Positions 11,025 to 21,150 of a DNA stretch of 64,000 nt are shown piece after piece. Source of the stretch: Donghicola eburneus (lineage in GTDB: Bacteria > Pseudomonadota > Alphaproteobacteria > Rhodobacterales > Rhodobacteraceae); contig NZ_FOXY01000004.1 in the NCBI RefSeq assembly GCF_900115865.1, forward strand, positions 248,001 through 312,000, written 5' to 3'. Each line of letters starts with the position of its first letter. The first letter of the stretch is position 1. Made by a program: the position numbers and the translations under genes. Under the pieces are notes generated by a model. The model saw only the letters and a program-made list of their open reading frames with translations. It did not search any database and was not told the DNA's origin.

Positions 11025-11368
11025 AGCCAATTTCCCTTGGTTGTTTTTGTTCTCTCTATGACAGGAAACCGATAACTACCTATGGTTTATAGACGCAACT
11101 AACGATCTGAAAGTTCCAATGAGCGACAAAATAGTTAAATTGAATTTGCAGAGATGTGGATTTCCTTTGTGTTTCCGGTCGCTAGGAACGAGGGGGCGCA
11201 GCGCAAATCTGAAATAATGCGTCGCATTTCCGCAGTGCAGCGCAATTTTTGGGAACCTGTTGGTCAGAAAATCGCATCAATTTGCGTTGGACTCGGGCTG
11301 CCTGTGGTTGATTTTTCCGTCTCTGGGGTGCAGGTGTCTGTGCGATAGCTAGACTGAAAGCGAAAGAC
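11025..11368. other. Gene-free stretch before ilvD
   Basis: About 340 bp between divergent genes, AT-rich in its first part. It must hold the promoters of the HExxH gene (minus strand) and of ilvD (plus strand). I see no convincing gene, RNA fold, or leucine/valine/isoleucine-rich leader peptide. Confidence 0.4.
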
Positions 11369-13207
11369 ATGCCCGCATATCGTTCACGTACAACCACCCA
11401 CGGCCGTAACATGGCAGGGGCCCGTGGCCTCTGGCGTGCAACCGGTGTGAAGAACACTGATTTTGGCAAGCCGATCATTGCCATCGTCAACAGCTTTACC
11501 CAGTTTGTGCCCGGTCACGTTCACCTCAAGGATCTTGGGCAGTTGGTTGCCCGCGAAGTTGAGGCAGCTGGCGGCATTGCGAAAGAGTTCAACACGATCG
11601 CAGTTGATGACGGCATCGCGATGGGCCACGATGGCATGCTTTATTCGCTGCCCTCTCGCGAACTGATCGCAGATAGCACTGAATACATGGTGAACGCGCA
11701 CTGCGCCGACGCCATGGTTTGTATCTCGAACTGTGACAAGATCACGCCCGGCATGTTGATGGCTGCTATGCGCCTGAATATCCCCGCGATCTTTGTTTCG
11801 GGCGGCCCGATGGAAGCGGGCAAAGTGACTTTGGGCGACGGGCGCGAAGTATCACTGGACCTCGTAGACGCAATGGTTGCAGCAGCGGATGACAAAGTCT
11901 CTGACTCTGACCTTATGGCGATCGAAGAAGCGGCATGCCCGACCTGCGGTTCGTGCTCTGGTATGTTCACCGCGAACTCGATGAACTGTCTGACCGAAGC
12001 CTTGGGGCTGTCGTTGCCTGGCAACGGTTCAACATTGGCCACCCACTCGGCTCGGAAAAACCTGTTCCTCGAAGCTGGCCGCCGCATCGTTGAGATCACC
12101 AAGCGTTACTATGATGAAGATGACGCGAGTGTTCTGCCTCGTAACATCGCCACCAAGTCTGCGTTTGAAAACGCGATGGCGCTGGATATCGCAATGGGCG
12201 GTTCGACCAACACCGTTCTGCACATCCTTGCTGCCGCGATCGAAGGTGGTGTGGACTTCACTATGGACGATATCGACGCTTTGTCGCGCCGGGTGCCGTG
12301 CCTGTGCAAGGTCGCGCCGAACAAGGCTGACGTCCATATGGAAGACGTCCACCGTGCTGGTGGCATCATCGGTATTCTTGGCGAACTGGCCCGCGGCGGA
12401 CTGATCGACACCAGCTGTTCGACTGTTCATGCGCCGACATTGGGCGACGCGATTGACCAATGGGATATCGCTGTGTCGCAAAACAATGCAGCGCGCGAGC
12501 TGTTCCTCGCCGCACCCGGCGGTGTCCCAACGCAGACCGCGTTTAGCCAAAGCAGCAGTTGGCCTGATCTGGACACCGACCGAACCGGCGGTGTGATCCG
12601 CTCGGTCGAAGCGCCCTTCTCCGAGGATGGCGGCTTGGCCGTACTGAAGGGAAATATCGCACTTGATGGCTGCATCGTGAAAACTGCGGGCGTTGACGAG
12701 TCGATCCTGGAGTTCACCGGTCCCGCCAAGGTCTTTGAAAGCCAAGACAGCGCTGTCTATGGCATCCTGAACAATCAGGTAAAGGCTGGCGAAGTTGTTG
12801 TGATCCGGTACGAGGGCCCCAAAGGTGGTCCGGGCATGCAGGAAATGCTGTACCCGACCAGCTATCTTAAATCCAAAGGTCTGGGCAAAGACTGCGCGCT
12901 GATCACTGACGGTCGCTTCTCGGGTGGCACGTCTGGGCTGTCGATCGGTCATGCGTCGCCCGAAGCGGCTGCTGGCGGCACCATCGGCTTGGTGCGTGAC
13001 GGCGACATCATCGAAATCGACATCCCGAACCGCACTATCAATCTGGCAGTGGACGAGGTCGAACTGGCTGCGCGCCGTACGGCTCAGGATGCAGCGGGCT
13101 GGAAACCTGAAGAGACACGCAAGCGCAAGGTGAGCCAAGCGCTGAAGGTTTACGCCGCCTTTGCATCGTCCGCCGACAAGGGCGCGGTACGCGTCCTTCC
13201 GGAATAA
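11369..13207 (+). CDS. ilvD: Dihydroxy-acid dehydratase
   Basis: Iron-sulfur enzyme of isoleucine and valine synthesis, dehydrating 2,3-dihydroxy acids to 2-oxo acids. The 612-residue length is typical of the long bacterial form. Visible signatures are ARGLWRATG, the first ligand region [10 protein letters not shown], the cysteine cluster [18 protein letters not shown], and the C-terminal [20 protein letters not shown]. It is a single gene here, away from ilvBN/ilvC, and ends in a clear terminator. It is flanked on both sides by the HExxH paralogues, both on the opposite strand. Confidence 0.98.
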   Translation: MPAYRSRTTTHGRNMAGARGLWRATGVKNTDFGKPIIAIVNSFTQFVPGHVHLKDLGQLVAREVEAAGGIAKEFNTIAVDDGIAMGHDGMLYSLPSRELIADSTEYMVNAHCADAMVCISNCDKITPGMLMAAMRLNIPAIFVSGGPMEAGKVTLGDGREVSLDLVDAMVAAADDKVSDSDLMAIEEAACPTCGSCSGMFTANSMNCLTEALGLSLPGNGSTLATHSARKNLFLEAGRRIVEITKRYYDEDDASVLPRNIATKSAFENAMALDIAMGGSTNTVLHILAAAIEGGVDFTMDDIDALSRRVPCLCKVAPNKADVHMEDVHRAGGIIGILGELARGGLIDTSCSTVHAPTLGDAIDQWDIAVSQNNAARELFLAAPGGVPTQTAFSQSSSWPDLDTDRTGGVIRSVEAPFSEDGGLAVLKGNIALDGCIVKTAGVDESILEFTGPAKVFESQDSAVYGILNNQVKAGEVVVIRYEGPKGGPGMQEMLYPTSYLKSKGLGKDCALITDGRFSGGTSGLSIGHASPEAAAGGTIGLVRDGDIIEIDIPNRTINLAVDEVELAARRTAQDAAGWKPEETRKRKVSQALKVYAAFASSADKGAVRVLPE

Positions 13208-13235
13208 GTCCTTCGCCAAGTGATATGCAAAAAAG

Positions 13236-13268
13236 AGCCCCGTCCACGAGAGTGCGACGGGGCTTTAG
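13236..13268 (+). terminator. Intrinsic terminator of ilvD
   Basis: AGCCCCGTC (13236-13244) pairs with GACGGGGCT (13256-13264), followed by TTAGTTT. An A run precedes the stem, so it may also serve the minus strand. Confidence 0.85.
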
Positions 13269-13322
13269 TTTGGGCTTCGTAATGGTACGAGGGAACGTCG
13301 AAGCCTTGGGTAATCTCGTGCC

Positions 13323-14003
13323 TCAGCGGCAGATGTTGTATTCGCGGCGATAGTTCGTTTCGGTGTCCATCGCACGATCTTTGGAGTCTGCGATGGCGTC
13401 AAAACTACGGTTCGACGCGTAGAGGATGTCCATTGTGCGCTGCATCAGGATGTCTTTGGCGGCGCGGGTGTCGGTGCCTGCATTGATCACCATACCACTC
13501 TTATTCCGCAGACGAGAGGCCAGATTGCGACGCACATCGTTGCTGAATTGGCGAATATAGGCGTTGTGGTTCTGCACATGCTGCAGTTCATGGTTCAACG
13601 TGACTTTATACTCGCAGCTGTTGCGGCGGATGCGGGGGTTGATCCAGATCTGGGGCTGTATCACGCCGGTTTGCACTTGGACCGATTTGATCCGTAGGCA
13701 TGACCCCGCAGCGGTATTCAGCATTTCCCACTGGAAGTTCGCTTTGAAGGATCGCTTTAGCTCTGCCAGACCTTGGATCCGCCAGCCTGCTTTGATTTTT
13801 TTGCTGTAGCTTGCTGGTTTTCGGGTGGTCACGACGGGCTGGCGAATGTTTTCGACAACCCTCACGATTGGCGCCTGACCGCAGAGTTGCGCAAGCTGGC
13901 GCGCCGAGGGTGGTTTCGCCGCAAATGCCGGAGTTGCCAAACCAGAAACTACAGCTAACATCATGGCAGCTTTTATGGTGATCTTCGTGGCGGTCCCGAA
14001 CAT
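13323..14003 (-). CDS. Exported HExxH protein (putative metallopeptidase), paralogue B
   Basis: Unknown exported protein of 226 residues. The start at 14003 has AAGGGG eight bases upstream and gives a clean signal peptide (KAAMMLAVVSGLATPAFA). The putative zinc motif is HELQHVQNH near residue 138. Shared with paralogue A are GWRIQGL, FQWE, GSCLRIKSVQV, QPQIWINP and a terminal cysteine. Three further cysteines are conserved in position, suggesting disulfides in the periplasm. A third zinc ligand is not obvious. It could be a protease, or a protein that merely keeps the fold. It lies just downstream of ilvD, convergent with it. Confidence 0.75.
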   Translation of the reverse strand: MFGTATKITIKAAMMLAVVSGLATPAFAAKPPSARQLAQLCGQAPIVRVVENIRQPVVTTRKPASYSKKIKAGWRIQGLAELKRSFKANFQWEMLNTAAGSCLRIKSVQVQTGVIQPQIWINPRIRRNSCEYKVTLNHELQHVQNHNAYIRQFSNDVRRNLASRLRNKSGMVINAGTDTRAAKDILMQRTMDILYASNRSFDAIADSKDRAMDTETNYRREYNICR

Positions 14004-14424
14004 GACAGTCCCCTTCAATTGGCTTCAAGGAGGGTCGGTCCCAGCGGGCCCAACCCGCTCCGGTCAATGTCTTGGCTGCCGGAGTAGCCTTATATTGATG
14101 GGTTTCCACAGGGATTGCCCGACCGCCATTGGTGAGAGCCTCTGCGTTTTCGACTAAGGGGAATGGCGCGAAGGGGAGCCTCGGTGTCCGTCCGGACGTA
14201 TATATACCTATGGCGAGACTTACGACTTGCTCAGATGGCTAAATGTAGACCGAAGGATGTAGTCAGACGTTTTGCTGAAAATACATCAAAAGATGTATCT
14301 CGCGCAGAAGTCGCGTTGTGCCCCATCGAAGTCGTGTACCCGAGACATGGCAAAGATTGATGCGCGTTTGAATGGAACGCTATGCGTGTTGGGTAGTTAA
14401 GCCACCGAACGACTTACAACAGCG
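14004..14424. other. Gene-free stretch with a GATGTAT palindrome
   Basis: About 420 bp between divergent genes. A perfect inverted repeat ATACATC-AAAA-GATGTAT sits at 14281-14298, which could be an operator. An open frame at 14163-14360 lacks a ribosome binding site and recognisable features, and I do not call it. Nothing else is seen. Confidence 0.4.
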
Positions 14425-15345
14425 GTGGCGAGGGATATGATTTTAGCGATAGGGGTGATTCTTGGGGCGATTGTGCTGCTCTTGGTACTGGTTTCGGCAT
14501 CGCACTGGCTCCACTCAGAGAAGCACCCGATTCCTCCGCAGCCGGAAAATTCGATCCGGCTGGCCACATATAACGTGCATTACATCAAGCTGCAGGAAGA
14601 AACCGGTCAGTGGTCGATTGAGGATTGGCATCGCCGCAAAGAGCCCTTGAACACGGCATTTCGCGCGATCGGGCCGGATATCATCACTTTTCAAGAGATG
14701 GAAAGCTTCGCCTCTGAGAATGGTGATGAGGTCAATCTCGCACGTGACTATCTGCTCGAACGTAACCCCGAGTATAGCTATGCCGCGCGCGGGGACTGGA
14801 CCTATTGCCCAATGACCCAGCCTATTTTTTACCGCACAAGCCGGTTTGAATTGCTTGACGAGGGGTCCTTTGCCTTTCCCGAGACATATAAGCGGATGCG
14901 CCACACCTGCGAGATCGGCGGCTATCCCTACTTCGCATCTTGGGTGAAGCTGCGGGTGAAGGCGACAGGCCAAACGCTGCGTGTCGTGAACATGCACCTC
15001 GACTACTGTAACCAGAAAAACCGCCGTAAATCGGCTGAATTGATCAGCCAGCACATCGACCCTTGGATGGCGGATGGGGATCACGTGGTTCTGATGGGCG
15101 ACTTCAATTCGTGGGACGGGATGCGGCCCCTGCGCGTCTTGGCACGTCGTGGTTTGAATATTCCGCAGATCGCTGGATCTACCTTTCACTTCAATCGCGG
15201 TTTGCATTTGTTTGCCGCAATCGATCACATGGGCTTTTCCGAAAACATCCGCTTGGCGACCACGCCCGTTGTCGTGCGGCAGAAGTTCCTAGGCGAGTAT
15301 CCATCGGATCACTATCCGCTGCTCTCCGACGTTTACCTTGAGTGA
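14425..15345 (+). CDS. Endonuclease/exonuclease/phosphatase-fold protein, membrane-anchored or exported
   Basis: A protein of about 306 residues of the DNase I-like EEP superfamily. After an N-terminal hydrophobic segment (ILAIGVILGAIVLLLVLVSA) come the catalytic-site motifs: LATYNVHYI, FQEME, NMHLDYCN, LMGDFNSWD and [10 protein letters not shown]. All metal and catalytic residues (Asn, Glu, Asp/Asn, Asp/His) are present, so it should be active, either on nucleic acid or on a phosphoester such as an inositol phosphate or phospholipid. The start is GTG 14425 or, more likely, ATG 14437 (GAGG close upstream). It is convergent with the IclR gene; the two overlap by 13 bp. Confidence 0.85.
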   Translation: MARDMILAIGVILGAIVLLLVLVSASHWLHSEKHPIPPQPENSIRLATYNVHYIKLQEETGQWSIEDWHRRKEPLNTAFRAIGPDIITFQEMESFASENGDEVNLARDYLLERNPEYSYAARGDWTYCPMTQPIFYRTSRFELLDEGSFAFPETYKRMRHTCEIGGYPYFASWVKLRVKATGQTLRVVNMHLDYCNQKNRRKSAELISQHIDPWMADGDHVVLMGDFNSWDGMRPLRVLARRGLNIPQIAGSTFHFNRGLHLFAAIDHMGFSENIRLATTPVVVRQKFLGEYPSDHYPLLSDVYLE

Positions 15346-16118
15346 TTCTGTGGCGTGCCCCCCAGCTGTTGGGTGAGTTCGTTCGCGGCCTTGCGGATCT
15401 GTTGTCCAATCGAATCAAGTCGCGCATCGGTGAGCCGGGCGGCCAATCCGCTGACACTGATTGCGCACACCGCCTCGCCTTGGGGGGACCACACCTCGGC
15501 CGCGACGCAACGTAGGCCGGTCACGTGTTCTTCGTCATCCAGAGCATATCCACGTTCTCGGGTTCTGTGGATGTCGACGAAAACCTCGTCCATGGATCGC
15601 AAACTTTTCGAGGTCATCGGCGGCAAGCCAGCGCGTTCTGCAAGCGCCTTGATGTCTTCATCCGTCCATGTCGCGACGATCGCTTTGCCCATGCCACTGC
15701 AGAACACGGGCACTTGACCGCCGGGGTTCGAGATGGCGCGCATGATCTCTCGGCTCTCGACTTGACTGATAGTGACTAGCTGGTTGCCATCGAGGATGCC
15801 CAAATTGGCCGTTTCACGTGTAACATCTCGGAGTCGCTTGAGAAACGGCAGCGCGGGCGCCACAAAGTTACGCCGCCGACCAAAGGCGGAACCAACGGCA
15901 TATGCCTCTCTGCCCACATGCCACAGTGTTGTCTCGGGCTCGAATTGCGCAAAACCATGTTGTTCGAGCGTGGTCAGCAATCTGTGGGCGGTCGATACAG
16001 CCAAGCCCGTGGTCCGCGCCAGATCAGAAACCCGCAACCCATCATCCGAGCGCGCTAATTCCTGCAGCAAGATTAGAGCGCGGCTAACTGACTGGACACC
16101 ATCTTTGGGGCTTTTCAT
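15333..16118 (-). CDS. IclR-family transcriptional regulator
   Basis: A 261-residue regulator with an N-terminal winged helix ([41 protein letters not shown]) and an IclR effector domain ([37 protein letters not shown]). The start at 16118 is chosen because it gives the normal family N-terminus; upstream translation would run through the promoter. It is divergent from glcB with 98 bp between starts and an operator-like palindrome in that gap. By context it should control glyoxylate or glycolate use. The effector is not known. Confidence 0.9.
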   Translation of the reverse strand: MKSPKDGVQSVSRALILLQELARSDDGLRVSDLARTTGLAVSTAHRLLTTLEQHGFAQFEPETTLWHVGREAYAVGSAFGRRRNFVAPALPFLKRLRDVTRETANLGILDGNQLVTISQVESREIMRAISNPGGQVPVFCSGMGKAIVATWTDEDIKALAERAGLPPMTSKSLRSMDEVFVDIHRTRERGYALDDEEHVTGLRCVAAEVWSPQGEAVCAISVSGLAARLTDARLDSIGQQIRKAANELTQQLGGTPQNHSR

Positions 16119-16131
16119 TTTCGACCTCGTG

Positions 16132-16150
16132 TTTTCCACATTGTGAAAAA
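16132..16150. promoter_or_regulatory. Operator-like palindrome between iclR-type gene and glcB
   Basis: TTTTCCACA-T-TGTGAAAAA is an almost perfect 9+9 inverted repeat, 14 bp upstream of the regulator start and 67 bp upstream of glcB. IclR proteins bind such A/T-flanked palindromes, so autoregulation together with control of glcB is the likely role. Confidence 0.6.
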
Positions 16151-16216
16151 CCTTTTTCCATTTGTCACGCATTTCGAGACAGCGCGCTATCTGTCCTCTC
16201 AGAAATGGAGGACGCC

Positions 16217-18346
16217 ATGACCAATTATGTTGAGCGCCAAGGTCTGCAGGTGGCCGCACCGCTGGCCGCACTGATCGAAGAGCAAGTGCTGTTGAACGTG
16301 ACCCACGACGTGTTCTGGTCGGGCTATGCGCAGATGCTGCGTGACCTGATGCCCAAGAACGCCGCACTTTTGGCCAAGCGCGATGATCTGCAGCAGCAGA
16401 TTGATGCTTGGCACAAAGAGCGTCAGGGCCAGACGATCGATGCAGCTGAATATCAGTCGTTCCTGAAAGAGATTGGCTATCTCGTGGATGAGCCCGCGCC
16501 GTTCATCGTGGATACCCAGAACGTTGACCCTGAAATCGCAACCATCGCCGGACCGCAGCTGGTGGTTCCTGTGATGAATGCACGCTTTGCCCTGAACGCG
16601 GCCAACGCACGCTGGGGCTCGCTCTATGATGCGCTGTATGGCACCGACGCTATCGAAGGCCAGCCCGAGGGCAAAGGCTATGATGCGGCGCGCGGTGCTC
16701 AGGTCATCGCATGGGCGCGTGCACATCTAGACAAAGCGACCCCGCTGGCAAATGGCTCTTGGGCTGACGTTCAGGCACTTGAGGTGCGCGATGGTGCGCT
16801 GGTGGCCACAGTCGGCGGTGCTGAAGCCGCTCTGGCTGATCCCGCACAGCTGGCTGGTTACAACGAGCGCGGCAACGTGTTCCTGCGCCAGAATGGTCTG
16901 CTGATCGAGATCGTGATCGACCCTAACTCGACCATCGGCAAGGACGATCCTGCAGGTATCTCTGATATCCGTCTGGAAAGTGCTCTGACCGCGATTCAAG
17001 ACTGCGAAGATTCGGTTGCGGCCGTGGATGCCGAGGACAAGTGCGTTGCCTATGCCAACTGGCTGGGGCTCATGAAAGGCGACTTGGCAGAGAGCTTTGA
17101 AAAGGGCGGGAAACAACTGACCCGCACGCTGAACCCTGATGTCACCTACCTGACGCCCGAGGGCAAGCCTGCCATCCACCCCGGCCGTGCTCTGCTGTTG
17201 GTCCGGAACGTGGGCCACCTGATGACTACCGACGCAGTGCTGCTGGATGGACAAGAAACCCCCGAGGGCATGCTGGACGCCGCAGTGACTGTGGCCGCCG
17301 CGATGCACGATCTGGCGAAATCGGCGAATAACAACTCGCGCGCAGGTTCAGTTTACGTCGTTAAGCCCAAAATGCACGGCCCTGAAGAGGTGGCTTTTGC
17401 CAACGAGATGTACGGGCGCGTCGAAGATATCCTTGGCCTGGCGCGCAACACCGTGAAACTTGGCGTGATGGACGAAGAGCGGCGCACCTCGGCGAACCTT
17501 TTGGCCTGTATCAAAGAAGTCAAAGAGCGCTGCGTGTTCATCAACACTGGCTTCCTTGACCGGACTGGCGACGAAATCCACACCTCAATGTATGCGGGTC
17601 CTGTGATCCCGAAGGGTGAAATGAAGGATGCCGCTTGGCTGACCGCTTATGAGGCCGGGAACGTGGACGCGGGCCTAATCGCTGGCATGGACGGCAAGGG
17701 CCAAATCGGCAAAGGCATGTGGGCCAAGCCCGACGCGATGGCCGAAATGCTGGAGGTCAAAATCGGCCACCCCAAAGCCGGTGCAAACACCGCATGGGTT
17801 CCCAGCCCCACGGCTGCGACTTTGCACGCGACCCATTACCATCAGGTGAATGTGGCCTCGTTGCAGGAAGAGTTGAAAGGTCGCGAGAAGGCTAGCCGCG
17901 ATGCGCTGCTCACCCCGCCGCTGATGATTGGCCGCAACCTGTCCGATGCCGAAGTCACTCGGGAACTGGACAACTCGTGCCAGTCGATCCTTGGCTACGT
18001 TGTGCGCTGGGTCGACATGGGTATCGGCTGCTCCAAGGTGCCGGACATCAACGACGTTGGCCTGATGGAAGACCGCGCAACCCTCCGTATCAGCTCTCAG
18101 TATTTGGCGAACTGGCTGATGCACGGCATCTGCTCGGAGCAAGAGGTTCTGGACTCGCTCAAACGCATGGCGCTGAAGGTGGACGCTCAGAACGCGAACG
18201 ACCCTGCTTATACCGCCATGGCCCCAGCCTACGACGGTCCCGCGTTCAAAGCCGCCTGCGATTTGGTGTTTAAGGGGGCCGAGCAACCTTCGGGCTATAC
18301 CGAACCGCTTCTGCACGCAGCGCGCCGCGTGGCCAAAGCAAGCTAA
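16217..18346 (+). CDS. glcB: Malate synthase G
   Basis: Condenses glyoxylate with acetyl-CoA to malate. The 709-residue product is a long monomeric G-type synthase, not the shorter A type. Signatures include [54 protein letters not shown] and [18 protein letters not shown]. The start at 16217 is preferred to the in-frame ATG at 16205, because GGAGG lies between them at the right spacing. glcG follows after 12 bp; the IclR-type regulator is divergent upstream. The enzyme probably disposes of glyoxylate from glycolate, allantoin or C2 compounds. Confidence 0.97.
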   Translation: MTNYVERQGLQVAAPLAALIEEQVLLNVTHDVFWSGYAQMLRDLMPKNAALLAKRDDLQQQIDAWHKERQGQTIDAAEYQSFLKEIGYLVDEPAPFIVDTQNVDPEIATIAGPQLVVPVMNARFALNAANARWGSLYDALYGTDAIEGQPEGKGYDAARGAQVIAWARAHLDKATPLANGSWADVQALEVRDGALVATVGGAEAALADPAQLAGYNERGNVFLRQNGLLIEIVIDPNSTIGKDDPAGISDIRLESALTAIQDCEDSVAAVDAEDKCVAYANWLGLMKGDLAESFEKGGKQLTRTLNPDVTYLTPEGKPAIHPGRALLLVRNVGHLMTTDAVLLDGQETPEGMLDAAVTVAAAMHDLAKSANNNSRAGSVYVVKPKMHGPEEVAFANEMYGRVEDILGLARNTVKLGVMDEERRTSANLLACIKEVKERCVFINTGFLDRTGDEIHTSMYAGPVIPKGEMKDAAWLTAYEAGNVDAGLIAGMDGKGQIGKGMWAKPDAMAEMLEVKIGHPKAGANTAWVPSPTAATLHATHYHQVNVASLQEELKGREKASRDALLTPPLMIGRNLSDAEVTRELDNSCQSILGYVVRWVDMGIGCSKVPDINDVGLMEDRATLRISSQYLANWLMHGICSEQEVLDSLKRMALKVDAQNANDPAYTAMAPAYDGPAFKAACDLVFKGAEQPSGYTEPLLHAARRVAKAS

Positions 18347-18358
18347 GGAGAGACGAAC

Positions 18359-18775
18359 ATGATGACAGTACAACGCTTGGATTTGGCAGACGCTACCAAG
18401 ATGCTCGCTGGCGCCCGCGCCAAAGCCGAGGAGATCGGCGTGCCCATGTGCATCGCGATCACCGATGACGGCGGCAACCTGATCGCGTTCGAACGCATGG
18501 ACGGTGGCAAAGTCACCAGCACCACTATCGCGATCGACAAGAGCTTTACCGCGTCGGGCGCCAAGAAGGCGACTCACGAATACGGCGCGATTAGCCAGCC
18601 CGAGGGTCCAACCCACGGGATTAACAGCGCCATTGGCGGTCGCTTGATGGTTGTTGGTGGCGGCCTTCCGGTCATGGTCGATGGCGCGTGCGTCGGGGGA
18701 ATCGGTGTCAGTTCGGGTACGCCCGCGCAGGATATGGAGGTCGCTCAGGCGGGAATCACTGCGCTGGGTATCTGA
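18359..18775 (+). CDS. glcG: GlcG/HbpS-family heme-binding-like protein
   Basis: A 138-residue protein of the DUF336/GlcG family, often encoded with glycolate oxidase or malate synthase genes. Visible motifs are PMCIAITDDGGNLIAFERMDGG, IAIDKSFTA and the Gly-rich end GACVGGIGVSSGTPAQDMEVA. Some members bind heme or oligomerise. The role in glyoxylate metabolism is unknown. AAGGAG lies 8-9 bases before the ATG and the gene is 12 bp behind glcB, so they form one operon that ends in a terminator. Confidence 0.88.
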   Translation: MMTVQRLDLADATKMLAGARAKAEEIGVPMCIAITDDGGNLIAFERMDGGKVTSTTIAIDKSFTASGAKKATHEYGAISQPEGPTHGINSAIGGRLMVVGGGLPVMVDGACVGGIGVSSGTPAQDMEVAQAGITALGI

Positions 18776-18805
18776 TCAGATCGCTCGAAAAGTAGTTAAA
18801 ATTTG

Positions 18806-18835
18806 GCGGCTCCCGTTTTGGGGGCCGCTTTTCGT
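18806..18835 (+). terminator. Intrinsic terminator of glcB-glcG
   Basis: GCGGCTCCC pairs with GGGGGCCGC around a TTTT loop and is followed by TTTTCGTTT. Confidence 0.85.
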
Positions 18836-19233
18836 TTGAGGCTCTTGAAACCTTCATCTGCCGCATTTTGCTCAAAATTTTGGCGAAATACGTAATCCTG
18901 AATTAACACTTTTGCGCGAACTACGTAGTCGGATACATTCGTCGGGTCGTATTAATTCCCCCTAAGTTTATAAGCCCATCCCGAATGTGGCTGCACTTAT
19001 CCCAACGCTGTATTGGCTCGTCTGTAATGGTGAGAGATGCCCCTCAAATGCTGCCTTAATTGGCCAGAAATGCTATGCAAATGGGGAGGTCCTGTCCGAA
19101 TGAAACCCCAAAATAGCCTTTAAAACAAGGGTAATGCCATTGGTCCGTCCCAAATAAACCGTAAGCTTTGATCAAGGTTGGGAAGTTAAATTCTCAGTGC
19201 TTTTCACAGCCCATTATTCGGACCGGGGACACC
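18836..19233. other. AT-rich gene-free stretch before the RTX protease
   Basis: About 400 bp, clearly more AT-rich than its surroundings. Two TACGTA palindromes occur 33 bp apart (18889-18894 and 18922-18927). It presumably holds the protease promoter. No gene or RNA fold is recognised. Confidence 0.4.
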
Positions 19234-21024
19234 ATGTGCACCATCTGCCAAGAACTCAGACCTCAGACAGGGGATTGCGATTTTCCCCCCTCTGATTTGA
19301 CGGTCGAAGACGCCACGACTGGCACGGATAGCGTAAGTTTTTCGAGCGGTTCGTCTGGCTCTAGTGCAGAGCTTACAGACGGGACGTTGGACGATCTGGC
19401 CGATTATCTGATCGAAGGGTATTGGGCTGGGAGTGGGGCCCCGCAGCGGTCCTTTGCGGACGGGAATTCGACTACGGTCATTACTGTGGATCTTACGGAC
19501 CTCACGTCCGAAGGCCAGCAGTTGGCCAGATGGGCCTTTGAGATGTGGGAAATGGTTGCCGACATCCAATTCATCGAGACGACGAGCACTGCGGATATTA
19601 CTTTCTCGGACGATTATTCGGGCGCCTACTGCAACACCAGCTACACTGGAGAGACGATTACCAGCGCCTTTGTGAACGTGTCAGAGAGCTGGCTCGACTC
19701 CTACGGCACCACAATCGACAGCTACGCGTTCAGCACTTATGTCCACGAGATAGGCCATGCCTTGGGGCTGGGGCACATGGGCGACTATAACGGTTATGCC
19801 TCGTACACTGATGACGCTGTGTTTGCGAACGACAGCTACCAGATGTCTGTGATGTCCTACTTCAGTCAGACAGAAAACCCGACCATCGACGGAGATTATG
19901 CTGACCCTGTGACGGCGATGATGGCTGACATCCTTGCGATCCAGACGATCTATGGCGCGGCAGGGTCCTCTTCTGCGACAGCTGGCGATACCGTCTACGG
20001 GGTCGGGACAAATCTGAACAATATCTTTGGCGAGTTGTTGGAGGACGCCATCACGGGGCAGACCTCGGCAAAATACGGCGGTGATGCTGTTGCGATCACG
20101 TTCTATGACGAGTCCGGTGTGGATACGATCGATTTCAGCACGCTATCGACCGCTGATTACATCGACTTGGCCCAAGAGAGCTTCTCGAATGTGGGTGGGT
20201 ATGACGGCATCGTCGCGATCGCTCGCGGTACCATCATCGAAAATGTTTATTCTGGCGGGGGGAATGACACCCTGTCAGGAAACGGTGCTGACAACTTGAT
20301 GAACGCAGGCCAGGGCAGCGACCGCATCTATGGTTATGCGGGTCACGATACGTTGCAGGGGGAAGACGGTAACGACCGTCTCTTTGGTGGCGGTGGCCGA
20401 GACCAGCTCTACGGTGGAATCGGAGATGACTCGCTTGTCGGCAATGGCCAGAACGACCGATTGTATGGGGGCGAGGGGGCGGATACGTTGCAGGGTGGCA
20501 GCGGCAAAGACAAACTGTTTGGCGGTGACGGTGAAGACTCCATTTCCGGCAATGGCAAGCGTGACAAGCTCTTTGGCCAAGGCGACGACGACCTGCTGCT
20601 TGGCGGCGGTGGTCGTGACAAGGTGCTTGGTGGCAGCGGGGATGACCGAGTCTACGGAAACAAAGGTAACGACAGACTGCTAGGCAATCTCGGCAACGAT
20701 ACCTTGGGCGGTGGCGACGGCGACGACACTCTGATCGGAGGTTTGGGGGATGACAGCCTCACTGGCGGAAGTGGCGCGGATACGTTTGTCTTCTCGGCCA
20801 ATCATGGCAGCGACACCATCACGGACTTCACTGCAAGCGATGGCGATATGCTCAAGCTCAAAACGAACCTGTGGACCGATGGCGATGACGAGAGCTTTGA
20901 TCTTGGCGATCATCTCAGCGTCGTGGATGGCAACGCCGTGCTCACGTTCGACTCGGGCGACATGCTACTGATCCAAGGTGTAACTGATCTGGACACCATC
21001 ATTAGCAACTCCGAGCTTTTCTGA
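19234..21024 (+). CDS. Serralysin-like M10 metalloprotease with RTX repeats
   Basis: Secreted zinc protease of 596 residues. The catalytic domain has [14 protein letters not shown] at residues 171-184 (HExxHxxGxxH) and the Met-turn VMSYFS near residue 207. From about residue 345 a long array of glycine-rich RTX nonapeptides (GGxGxDxLx) binds calcium. The end, [20 protein letters not shown], is the M10 C-terminal domain that serves as a type I secretion signal. There is no classical signal peptide. The start at 19234 follows GGGGAC and gives the Cys-rich [15 protein letters not shown] head found in roseobacter RTX proteases; those cysteines may form a latency switch. No type I secretion genes are nearby. 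Many repeats carry Lys or Arg ([16 protein letters not shown]). Confidence 0.93.
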   Translation: MCTICQELRPQTGDCDFPPSDLTVEDATTGTDSVSFSSGSSGSSAELTDGTLDDLADYLIEGYWAGSGAPQRSFADGNSTTVITVDLTDLTSEGQQLARWAFEMWEMVADIQFIETTSTADITFSDDYSGAYCNTSYTGETITSAFVNVSESWLDSYGTTIDSYAFSTYVHEIGHALGLGHMGDYNGYASYTDDAVFANDSYQMSVMSYFSQTENPTIDGDYADPVTAMMADILAIQTIYGAAGSSSATAGDTVYGVGTNLNNIFGELLEDAITGQTSAKYGGDAVAITFYDESGVDTIDFSTLSTADYIDLAQESFSNVGGYDGIVAIARGTIIENVYSGGGNDTLSGNGADNLMNAGQGSDRIYGYAGHDTLQGEDGNDRLFGGGGRDQLYGGIGDDSLVGNGQNDRLYGGEGADTLQGGSGKDKLFGGDGEDSISGNGKRDKLFGQGDDDLLLGGGGRDKVLGGSGDDRVYGNKGNDRLLGNLGNDTLGGGDGDDTLIGGLGDDSLTGGSGADTFVFSANHGSDTITDFTASDGDMLKLKTNLWTDGDDESFDLGDHLSVVDGNAVLTFDSGDMLLIQGVTDLDTIISNSELF

Positions 21025-21150
21025 TCCTTTAGGCGCTACGTCCCGCCCAATGCTGGTCTTTTTCAAGCGAGGCCGCTAGAGACAGGGGGCACGCCACTGC
21101 ATTTCGACGCGTGCGATCCGGATGACCGATAGCCGCGGAGACTCGCGCAG

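Noticed and set aside
11154-11348. A short frame upstream of ilvD as a possible leader peptide
   Set aside because: It has no run of Ile, Val or Leu codons and no terminator-antiterminator stems before ilvD.
12029-13219. A long open frame opposite ilvD
   Set aside because: It is the antisense shadow of a conserved gene and shows no protein-family signature.
14163-14360. A 65-codon frame before the EEP-fold gene
   Set aside because: No ribosome binding site, no signal or membrane segment and no resemblance to known proteins; it overlaps the GATGTAT palindrome.
20239-20790. Tandem repeats in the protease gene as a CRISPR-like array
   Set aside because: They are in-frame RTX nonapeptide codons with no spacer pattern.
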